6,811 nucleotides of DNA, from assembly GCA_937875885.1 (NCBI GenBank), contig CALEIO010000128.1:1-6811 (forward strand), in the 5' to 3' direction. The notes beneath the pieces were generated by a model. It searched no databases and had not been told where the DNA came from. It was given only the letters and a program-made list of their open reading frames with translations. This document shows positions 1 through 5,149 of this stretch, in pieces (the first letter of the stretch is position 1; the number at the start of each line of letters is the position of its first letter). A program made the translations under genes and the position numbers. This stretch comes from an uncultured Clostridia bacterium (GTDB taxonomy: Bacteria > Bacillota > Clostridia > Oscillospirales > Acutalibacteraceae).

Positions 1-407
1 GTATCTTCCGTCTTGAAAAGACAAGCGATGTAGTTATTCTTACCTTCTTCCAACATCCCTTCGTCGATAACGGTACCAGCCGAAACAATACGGATAACGT
101 CACGTTCCACAAGCCCTTTGCCTGCTTTGGGATCGGAAAGCTGATCGCAAATAGCAACTTTTTCGCCAAGCGCAACCAATTTTGCAATATAGGTATCAGC
201 TGCGTGGTAAGGAATACCGCACATAGGCGCGCGCTCCGCCTCGCCGCAATCTCTGCCCGTCAGCGTCAGCTCCAGCTCGCGAGAGGCAATGATGGCATCG
301 TCAAAGAACATCTCGTAAAAATCGCCGAGGCGATAGAACAAGACGTAATCCTTGTATTGATTTTTGATTTCAAAATACTGCTGCATCATAGGGGTATACC
401 CTGCCAT
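1..407 (-). CDS. mutS: DNA mismatch repair protein MutS, N-terminal part (cut by left edge)
   Basis: MutS recognises base mismatches and small loops and starts methyl-independent or strand-directed mismatch repair in the cytoplasm. The 135 codons in the window form most of mismatch-recognition domain I. The start reads [15 protein letters not shown], followed by [16 protein letters not shown], which contains the family's mismatch-wedging Phe-X-Glu motif (F30-Y31-E32 here). Further conserved stretches are [26 protein letters not shown] and [10 protein letters not shown]. The ATG at 407 is preceded by GGGAG with an 8-nt spacer, and the protein begins where the family normally begins. The connector, core, clamp and ATPase domains lie beyond the left edge. 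Third codon positions are mixed, unlike the GC-rich fragment at 729-1148. The hairpin array lies directly upstream, so it would form the mutS 5' UTR if transcription enters from the right. Confidence 0.96.
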   Translation of the reverse strand, partial: MAGYTPMMQQYFEIKNQYKDYVLFYRLGDFYEMFFDDAIIASRELELTLTGRDCGEAERAPMCGIPYHAADTYIAKLVALGEKVAICDQLSDPKAGKGLVERDVIRIVSAGTVIDEGMLEEGKNNYIACLFKTED

Positions 408-557
408 AATTCACACTCCCAATAAGCAATAATTTATCTGTGATAAATTATTGCAGTGATATATTTTTTCTTCGAAAAAATGAGATATATCCGCGGTGCG
501 GATGTGAAATATTTGTTTCACAAATATTAAATGTCCGACTTGTCGGACATTAAGGAA

Positions 558-585
558 AAGACCTGTTCCGTAAAGAACAGGTCTT
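558..585 (-). terminator. Possible weak intrinsic terminator inside the hairpin array
   Basis: Arms 558-568 and 575-585 form a perfect 11-bp stem with a 6-nt loop. Read on the minus strand it is followed by TTTTCCTT. Of the array hairpins it is the one most like a terminator for transcription coming from the ORF at 729-1346. The T tract is short and interrupted, and the stem may simply be one more array unit. Confidence 0.3.
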
Positions 586-645
586 ATTTCAATTTAATTG
601 TAAATTTGCCAAAGGCAAATTATCCGAAACGTTTCCAAAGGAAAC

Positions 646-729
646 ATATCGCGTGCGAAGCACATATCGAACGCAAAGCGTATATCGAAAATCCCGAAAG
701 GGATTTATATCGATGCGCCTACGGCGCAT
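646..729. repeat. ATATCG-phased hairpin sub-array
   Basis: The right-hand part of the array is built from a constant spacer, ATATCG, at 646-651, 664-669, 682-687 and 707-712, each followed by a different small hairpin. The first steps are exactly 18 bp (646, 664, 682), then 25 bp because the third hairpin has longer arms. The arms are GTGC, ACGC, AAATCCC and ATGCGCC, with loops GAA, AAA, GAAA and TAC. The unit at 655-661 is GCGAAGC, known as an exceptionally stable DNA mini-hairpin. Constant spacer with variable self-complementary core distinguishes this from ordinary tandem repeats. Confidence 0.8.
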
Positions 730-1346
730 TAAACACCAAAGCCGGCCTTGACGGTGTTGAAGATCTCGTCGGCGATGGCACCGTACTCGGCCATCATGCC
801 CAGAGCCTTGGCGTTCATCTCCTCGGCGACGGCACGGTTCTTCAGGGTCTTGGTGTTGATGAAGACGTTCAGGGAAGCGGCCTGCAGGGCGGCCTTGCAG
901 CAGACGGCACCGCAGCCGGCGTCGGAGACGGCCAGACGGCTGCCCTTGTCGGCGAAGACCTTGATGTAGCCGATGGCCTCGCAGCACAGCTCCATGATCT
1001 TCATGGGGGTGGAGCAGGCGATGATGGTGGCCTCCTCCATGATGGCGTCACGGTTGGGGTCATCCTTGGGGATGCCGTAGGCCTTGGCCAGGGGCAGGAA
1101 GTTGACTTCGTCAGCTTCAACCTGGTTCAGAAGCTCGGTCTGCAGATTTTCTGCTTCATAGGACAAAGAGCAGAGAGAAAGCAGATTACAAGCCTCATCA
1201 AGTGAAAAAGCGGGAGACTTGTTTTCTGTAGAAGCAGTCAGAGTTTCGTTTTCTGTTGTAATTTGTGCAGGGTAAAAAAATATGCCGCAGAGACACGCAA
1301 AAGCGGCCGCTGCGGCAATAAATACATAGTATCTGGATTTGTTCAA
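729..1346 (-). CDS. Chimeric ORF: membrane-anchored N-terminus joined to the C-terminal two thirds of an FchA-type cyclodeaminase
   Basis: The 205-residue ORF starts at a TTG (1346) with AGAAGG 8 nt upstream; that site overlaps the mgtE stop, 13 nt away. Residues 1-66 hold a hydrophobic anchor or signal peptide (about 7-26), a Thr/Glu/Asn-rich linker and FSLDEACNLLSLCSLSYEAE, faintly like the start of lipase-like secreted proteins (weak). From about residue 67 the protein matches the formiminotransferase-cyclodeaminase C-terminal family (FchA, formimidoyl/methenyl-THF cyclodeaminase): VEADEVNFLPLAKAYGIPKD, then SDAGCGAV and NVFINTKTLKNR. The FchA N-terminus with its Pro-Gly-Gly-Gly segment is missing, so folate activity is unlikely. 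Base use changes at the same point: mixed and AT-richer before, nearly all codons ending in G or C after. I infer a fusion, recombination scar or assembly join near 1148. The ORF is certain; a functional product is doubtful. Confidence 0.7.
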   Translation of the reverse strand: MNKSRYYVFIAAAAAFACLCGIFFYPAQITTENETLTASTENKSPAFSLDEACNLLSLCSLSYEAENLQTELLNQVEADEVNFLPLAKAYGIPKDDPNRDAIMEEATIIACSTPMKIMELCCEAIGYIKVFADKGSRLAVSDAGCGAVCCKAALQAASLNVFINTKTLKNRAVAEEMNAKALGMMAEYGAIADEIFNTVKAGFGV

Positions 1347-1359
1347 CGGACGTACCTTC

Positions 1360-2736
1360 TTATATAGGGAGTATAGCGGAGGCTATCCAGAAATATACAA
1401 GCAGGGATACAACGTCAACAATTGTTGTGATAAAAGGACTCGCCATAACAGCAGGGTCCATATGGAGTTTCTTTGCAATCATAGGCAGTGAACAGCCGAT
1501 GACTTTTGCAACAATAACGGTAATTACCAGAGTAAGGCTTACTACCAGGGATATTGAAACATTGATTTCGGGATTCTGGAGCATCCAACCGTCTACAAGC
1601 AAAATCTTGCCGAAGTTAACTGCGCCCAGAATAATACCGCTGAGGATTGAAACTCTGCTTTCCTTAAAGATTACCCAAAGCAGATCCTTGAACTCGATTT
1701 CGTCAAGGGACAAGCTTCGGATGATGGTAACTGATGACTGGCTACCAGCGTTACCGCCTGTACCCATGAGCATGGGGATAAAGGCTGTAAGAATGAGTGA
1801 TCCTGCAAGTTTTTCTTCGTAACCTGCAATTATTATACCCGTAAAGGTTGAGGATATCATAAGTAATAATAGCCAGGGAACACGCTGCCAGATTGTTTCA
1901 AATACGCTTACCTTGTTGTAGGGTTTGTCGGTAGAGCCGATAGCAGCCATCTTCTGGATGTCTTCTGTGGTCTCTTCAACCATAACGTCAACAGCATCGT
2001 CAACGGTAACAATACCAACAAGTCTGCCTTCTGTGTCTACAACAGGAAGTGCGAGAAAGTCGTAGTTATTGATGGTCTGTGCAACAAACTCCTGGTCATC
2101 AAGTGTGCCAACGGAGATAACGTTGGTCTCCATCAGAGATTCGATGGTTTCCTCTTCTTCTGCAAGGAGCAGAGCCTTGATTGTGGTGATACCAATGAGT
2201 TTGCCGTCGTTTGCAACAACATAACAAGTGTAGATTGTTTCTTTGTCAACGCCTGTTCTGCGGATTCGCTTGATAGCTTCCTCAACAGTCATATTGGGGC
2301 GCAGAGAAACAAACTCTGTTGTCATAATTGATCCTGCACAGTCGTCAGGATACTTAAGAAGTTCGTTGATCTGTTTTCTTGTTTCGGGGTCTGCCTGGCG
2401 CAGAATTCTTTTAACTACGTTAGCAGGCATCTCCTCGATAATATCAACGGCGTCGTCGGCAGAAAGTTCGCCAACAACCTCTTTCAGCTCGTTATCAGAG
2501 AAACCCTTGATAAGAAACTCCTGTGTGTCTTCATCCATTTCAACAAAAACACCTGCAGCAAGCTCTTTGGGAAGCATTCTGAACAAAAGCTGAATCTTTG
2601 AGTCGTGCATATCCTCAAGCAACATTGCAATGTCAAAAGCATTCATTGTGCTGAGTATGTCCTTGAGAGTTTTGTATTTTTTCTCATCAAGGAGCTTGCC
2701 GATGGTAACATCGACAGTTACATAATTCCTTTCCAT
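1360..2736 (-). CDS. mgtE: Magnesium transporter MgtE
   Basis: MgtE is a dimeric Mg2+-selective channel of the cytoplasmic membrane whose cytosolic domains sense Mg2+ and close the pore when it is plentiful. At 458 residues the protein has normal family length and order: an alpha-helical MgtE-N domain (about 25-130), a CBS pair (about 135-255, starting at AGSIMTTEFVSL), a connecting helix, then five membrane segments (about 285-458). The family signature PMLMGTGGNAGSQS is at 321-334. The last helix reads DPAVMASPFITTIVDVVSLL; its D441 corresponds to the pore aspartate D432 of Thermus MgtE. The ATG is supported by AGGAGG (2745-2750) with an 8-nt spacer. It has its own promoter and a long leader with a 31-codon ORF and an SD-burying hairpin, pointing to control of translation. 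The chimeric ORF follows after 13 nt. Confidence 0.97.
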   Translation of the reverse strand: MERNYVTVDVTIGKLLDEKKYKTLKDILSTMNAFDIAMLLEDMHDSKIQLLFRMLPKELAAGVFVEMDEDTQEFLIKGFSDNELKEVVGELSADDAVDIIEEMPANVVKRILRQADPETRKQINELLKYPDDCAGSIMTTEFVSLRPNMTVEEAIKRIRRTGVDKETIYTCYVVANDGKLIGITTIKALLLAEEEETIESLMETNVISVGTLDDQEFVAQTINNYDFLALPVVDTEGRLVGIVTVDDAVDVMVEETTEDIQKMAAIGSTDKPYNKVSVFETIWQRVPWLLLLMISSTFTGIIIAGYEEKLAGSLILTAFIPMLMGTGGNAGSQSSVTIIRSLSLDEIEFKDLLWVIFKESRVSILSGIILGAVNFGKILLVDGWMLQNPEINVSISLVVSLTLVITVIVAKVIGCSLPMIAKKLHMDPAVMASPFITTIVDVVSLLVYFWIASAILPI

Positions 2737-2742
2737 AGTCTT

Positions 2743-2767
2743 TTCCTCCTAAAATTAATAGGCGGAA
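2743..2767 (-). promoter_or_regulatory. Hairpin able to bury the mgtE ribosome binding site
   Basis: On the minus strand TTCC (2767-2764) pairs with GGAA (2746-2743) and CCTA (2762-2759) with TAGG (2751-2748). They are separated by a single G-A mismatch and enclose a 7-nt AT loop. The stem contains the complete AGGAGG SD of mgtE (2750-2745), so when folded it should block initiation. A competing partner for its 5' arm lies at 2872-2878. The pairing is read directly from sequence; regulation is inferred. Confidence 0.5.
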
Positions 2768-2791
2768 GTAAAAGACACCGTTACCTGGGAA

Positions 2792-2887
2792 TTAAAGTGC
2801 AAAGGTAATGTACGCAGTCTTACTGCGATATATAGAATAAGTGCAACTTCGCCCGGGAACAGTGCCGGTACTACTTCCTGCGTCCAT
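2792..2887 (-). CDS. 31-residue leader ORF upstream of mgtE
   Basis: This short ORF is not a gene I can name with certainty. It starts at ATG 2887 with GAGGTGA (2894-2900), a seven-base match to the 16S anti-SD, at a 6-nt spacing; this is at least as strong as the site of mgtE itself. The peptide begins MDAGSSTGTVPGRSCTY, continues SIYRSKTAY and ends ITFAL, followed by TAA. It is polar, rich in Ser, Thr and Tyr, with no signal peptide or membrane segment. It lies wholly inside the mgtE leader, 55 nt before the mgtE ATG. Its codons 4-6 (GGAAGTA) are complementary to the strand that buries the mgtE SD. Its stop codon falls in the loop of a 6-bp hairpin (2781-2786/2803-2808), and a second hairpin lies at 2813-2827. 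These features suggest a regulatory leader peptide. Alternatively the region is a structured RNA that is open by chance. Confidence 0.6.
   Translation of the reverse strand: MDAGSSTGTVPGRSCTYSIYRSKTAYITFAL
2813..2827 (-). other. 6-bp hairpin inside the mgtE leader ORF
   Basis: CGCAGT and ACTGCG pair perfectly around a 3-nt loop. The hairpin falls within codons for Tyr-Arg-Ser-Lys-Thr-Ala of the leader ORF. It may be part of a folded leader or may slow ribosomes; this is inferred. Confidence 0.5.
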
Positions 2888-2919
2888 TAACTTTCACCTC
2901 TCATTATCATAATATTTGT

Positions 2920-2940
2920 AGAGCAACCGAATGTTACTCT
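2920..2940 (-). other. Hairpin at the 5' end of the mgtE transcript
   Basis: On the minus strand AGAGTAAC and GTTGCTCT pair over 8 bp, including one U-G wobble, around the loop ATTCG. The stem begins only a few bases after the predicted transcription start (about 2942). It could protect the RNA 5' end or be the first helix of a sensor. Confidence 0.5.
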
Positions 2941-2948
2941 AACAATTA

Positions 2949-2977
2949 ATTTTACTCCTGTTTATCTTCTGTGTCAA
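2949..2977 (-). promoter_or_regulatory. Sigma-A-type promoter of mgtE
   Basis: On the minus strand TTGACA (2977-2972), a perfect -35 box, is followed after exactly 17 bp by TAAAAT (2954-2949), one base from consensus. Transcription should start near 2942, giving a leader of about 205 nt before the mgtE ATG. Confidence 0.8.
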
Positions 2978-2979
2978 GG

Positions 2980-2995
2980 AATAATAAGTATTATT
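2980..2995. promoter_or_regulatory. AT-rich dyad just upstream of the mgtE -35 box
   Basis: AATAAT-AAGT-ATTATT is a 16-bp inverted repeat ending 3 bp from the -35 hexamer of mgtE. It could be a repressor or activator operator or an UP-like element. AT-rich dyads also occur by chance, so support is modest. Confidence 0.3.
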
Positions 2996-3134
2996 TGGAA
3001 TAAAGAAAAAGGCTTTGTATTGGTGACTTACAGAAACTCTGCTTTCATCTATAAAAATTGTGTGATGGTTTGGCGAAAAAAGCTACAAATTAGGAACATA
3101 TCGCAAAAAAACTGTAAATATCACAAATTTATGC

Positions 3135-3163
3135 TTTACAACGGTGATTTCTGGCAGTATAAT
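3135..3163 (+). promoter_or_regulatory. Sigma-A-type promoter of the M23 protein gene
   Basis: TTTACA (3135-3140) and TATAAT (3158-3163, perfect -10 box) are separated by 17 bp. Transcription should start near 3170, leaving about 29 nt of 5' UTR that contains AAGGAG. It is divergent from the mgtE promoter; apart from the dyad, the 150 bp between the two show no gene I would support. Confidence 0.8.
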
Positions 3164-3198
3164 TTAGGCATAAAATACCTTTATAAGGAGTGTTGGCA

Positions 3199-5013
3199 AT
3201 GAGAATGAAAAAAATACTTGCTGTCTTACTTGCTCTTGTTATGATTCTGGGTGTTGTGCCTTTTACAGTTGCAAGTACATCCGCAGCTACTTACTCAACA
3301 GTCAGAAGCGGCTCTTACGGAGATGACGTTAAGACCCTCCAGACAATGCTCAACAAAGTAAGCAATGCAGGCCTTACCGTAGATGGTGATTTTGGTCCCG
3401 CAACTCTTGCTGCAGTTAAAAGTTTTCAGAAAGCGAACGGACTTGACGTTGATGGTGTTGTAGGTGCAAAGACCTGGGCAGTGCTCACAGAAAAATACGA
3501 AGCACTCAAGAATTCTCTTGCTATCGGCTCAGGTAACTATAATCCCGGAACTCTTACACAGGGCAAATCTTACGGCATCAGCGGCAAGATTACCTCGAAT
3601 TATAAGATAACATCCGTAACAGTTGGTGTTTACAACTCTGACGGGACAGCTACATCCAACGTAAAGACCGTGGCTCCCAATGCAAAAAGTTACAACATCA
3701 GCGGTGTGGATGCTTCTATCAAATTCGGTTCACTCCAGGTTGGTACTTACACATTCAAAGTTGTTGCCAAGGATGCATCAGGCACAACAAAGACTCTTGT
3801 AAACAATATGTTTACAGTAACCGGAACCAGCTCTAACTCCAGCTCCAGCTCTATCAAAATTGCAGCAGGCAACTATAACCCCGGTGCTCTTGAAAAGGGC
3901 AAATCTTACAGCATTAACGGTAAGATTACTTCTACATATAAGCTTACTTCCGTAAAGGTTGGTGTGTTTAACACCAACGGTACAGAAACCACATACGTAA
4001 GAACCGTTACTCCCAATGCCACAAGCTACGATATTAAAAACGTAGACTCCTACATTAAGTTCGGTTCGCTTCAGGTTGGTACTTATAAGTTTGTTGTTAC
4101 CGCAGAAGATGCAACAGGTGCTTATAAGAACCTTGTAAATAATACCTTTACAGTCAGCTCAACAGGCAGCCTTAAGATTGCTTCTGGTAGCTACAACCCC
4201 GTAGCTCTTATCAAGGGCAGCTCCTATGTTATCAGTGGTAAGATTACATCAGATTATAAGATTACCTCCGTAACAGTTGGTATTTATAATTCCGACGGTA
4301 CAGCGACTTCAAGCGTAAAGACTGCAACTCCTAATGCTAAAAGCTATGATATCAAAGGCGTGGATGCTTCTATCAAGTTCGGTTCACTTGCAGTAGGTAC
4401 ATACTACTTCAAGGTAACTGCAAAGGATGCTTCCGGTGCAAGCAAAACTCTGGTTAACAATTTCTTTAAGGTTGAGACTTCAACATACACAAACAGACTC
4501 GATGCACTCAAAGCCAACGCTCTGGCTAATTGGGTAAAACCCGTAAGAGCAACTTATCTTACTGTAAAGAAAACAGGTCGTGCTTTTGGTGCTACAAGAG
4601 ACAGTGGTGCAAGAGCTCATGCAGGTATTGACTACTATGTAAACGGCGGCAACGGTGTTGCTGTATATGCAATGGAGTCAGGTACAGTTGTGGAATATAT
4701 CGGTTCTTTCTACTACGGTACATCTGCTGTTGCAGTTAAGCATGCAGACGGCTCTGTGCTCAGATATTCTGAAATTTCCACATCCTTACGTGTTGGAGAC
4801 CAGGTTACAAAGGGTCAGCAGATAGGTAAAATCAAAGCGAATACCCTCAACGGCGGCACAATGCTTCACCTTGAGCTTTATGTAGGAACATCCTCAGGCG
4901 CATTCACAAACAGAAGCAACACAACTTACCACTATGCAAGCGGTAAAAAGTATCAGAGACGTGCTGATCTTGCAAATCCTGAATTCCTGCTGGATATTAC
5001 AAGAACAAGCTGA
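3199..5013 (+). CDS. Secreted PG-binding / three-repeat / M23-like cell-wall protein
   Basis: This 604-residue exported protein is predicted to bind, and perhaps cut or regulate, peptidoglycan. I chose ATG 3199 because AAGGAG (3185-3190) lies 8 nt upstream; a GTG at 3190 would overlap that site. Order: signal peptide (1-30, basic MRMKK start, hydrophobic core, cleavage after SAA); PG_binding_1 domain (about 35-97, with [15 protein letters not shown] and DGVVGAKTW); three 101-residue repeats (107-207, 219-319, 325-425), with a Ser-rich linker after the first; M23/LytM-like domain (about 445-604). The domain keeps HAGID (H474, D478) and H557 as zinc ligands. The catalytic His of the usual YxH motif is Glu (YSE, E525) and the first His of HxH is Met (MLH, M555), so peptidase activity is doubtful. 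It is a single gene with its own promoter and terminator. Confidence 0.93.
   Translation: MRMKKILAVLLALVMILGVVPFTVASTSAATYSTVRSGSYGDDVKTLQTMLNKVSNAGLTVDGDFGPATLAAVKSFQKANGLDVDGVVGAKTWAVLTEKYEALKNSLAIGSGNYNPGTLTQGKSYGISGKITSNYKITSVTVGVYNSDGTATSNVKTVAPNAKSYNISGVDASIKFGSLQVGTYTFKVVAKDASGTTKTLVNNMFTVTGTSSNSSSSSIKIAAGNYNPGALEKGKSYSINGKITSTYKLTSVKVGVFNTNGTETTYVRTVTPNATSYDIKNVDSYIKFGSLQVGTYKFVVTAEDATGAYKNLVNNTFTVSSTGSLKIASGSYNPVALIKGSSYVISGKITSDYKITSVTVGIYNSDGTATSSVKTATPNAKSYDIKGVDASIKFGSLAVGTYYFKVTAKDASGASKTLVNNFFKVETSTYTNRLDALKANALANWVKPVRATYLTVKKTGRAFGATRDSGARAHAGIDYYVNGGNGVAVYAMESGTVVEYIGSFYYGTSAVAVKHADGSVLRYSEISTSLRVGDQVTKGQQIGKIKANTLNGGTMLHLELYVGTSSGAFTNRSNTTYHYASGKKYQRRADLANPEFLLDITRTS
3517..4473 (+). 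repeat. Three 101-residue repeats within the M23 protein gene
   Basis: The units lie at 3517-3819, 3853-4155 and 4171-4473, each exactly 303 bp. Shared elements are a YNP near the start, SY-I-GKITS-YK-TSV-VG, a central PNA-SY-I block, IKFGSL-VGTY and KNLVNN or KTLVNN near the end. Units 1 and 3 are clearly closer to each other than either is to unit 2. Alternating polar and hydrophobic strands suggest an Ig-like beta sandwich (inferred). I cannot assign a named domain family. Confidence 0.85.
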
Positions 5014-5037
5014 TATTACTGATTTATAAAAACCTAT

Positions 5038-5081
5038 GGCGCAGACAGCATCAACCGATGTTGTCTGCGCCTTTTGCTTTT
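5038..5081 (+). terminator. Intrinsic terminator of the M23 protein gene
   Basis: Arms 5038-5052 and 5057-5071 form a 15-bp stem (one G-U pair) with loop AACC, followed by TTTTGCTTTT. It lies 24 bp after the TGA. The other strand carries a short T run a few bases beyond the stem, so it may also work in reverse. Confidence 0.92.
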
Positions 5082-5092
5082 GATAAGTATAT

Positions 5093-5129
5093 AAAATAAA
5101 AAACAGGCTGCATCATAAGATACAGCCTG
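5093..5129 (-). terminator. Intrinsic terminator of the serC-serA operon
   Basis: On the minus strand an 11-bp stem (5129-5119 with 5114-5104, one U-G pair, loop TTAT) is followed directly by TTTTTTATTTT. It begins 20 bp after the serA stop, and it is convergent with the terminator of the opposite gene. Confidence 0.92.
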
Positions 5130-5149
5130 CGGTTTGTATTTGTTACGGA

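Larger units (their letters stand above)
426..729. repeat. Array of about twelve tandem mini-hairpins with unrelated stems
   Basis: Nearly every base belongs to a short inverted repeat. Arms (+ strand) are 426-438/442-454 (13 bp, loop tgt); 464-470/474-480 (loop ttc) with outer arms 458-463/486-491; 489-494/498-503 (loop ggt); 504-509/516-521 or, exclusively, 508-515/521-528; 530-538/543-551 (loop cttg); 558-568/575-585 (11 bp, loop cgtaaa); 603-610/614-621 (loop aaa); 631-636/640-645 (aaa); 653-656/660-663 (gaa); 671-674/678-681 (aaa); 689-695/700-706 (gaaa); 713-719/723-729 (tac). Arms match perfectly within a hairpin but differ between hairpins, and most loops are three bases. The last hairpin ends on the first base of the TAA complement of the neighbouring ORF; the first ends 28 bp before the mutS ATG. 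I see no credible gene here. Function is unknown: structured RNA, DNA cruciforms or a REP-like element are all possible. Confidence 0.85.

Noticed and set aside
426..454. Hairpin 1 as an intrinsic terminator
   Set aside because: The 13-bp stem is very AT-rich and has no T run on either side; it fits better as a member of the array next to the mutS SD.
426..729. CRISPR array
   Set aside because: There is no constant repeat of 24-36 bp, units are 15-30 bp with internal palindromes, and no cas genes are present. Only the 6-bp ATATCG recurs.
531..1205. Plus-strand ORF of 224 codons
   Set aside because: It runs through the hairpin array and antisense to the FchA-like fragment. Its Gly/Asp/Leu/Val-rich low-complexity product is the typical shadow of GC-rich third positions on the other strand.
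2737..2942. M-box (ykoK) riboswitch upstream of mgtE
   Set aside because: It is the usual element at this place in Bacillota, but I do not find the hallmark stretches such as GCTGCCC, GCCAATGGGT or AGTGCTAAAGCTC in the leader. A covariance-model search would settle it.
3020..3202. Plus-strand ORF of 60 codons upstream of the M23 gene
   Set aside because: It has no good SD, it spans the predicted promoter at 3135-3163 and overlaps the M23 start. Its product is Lys/Asn/Tyr-rich, as expected of AT-rich noncoding DNA.
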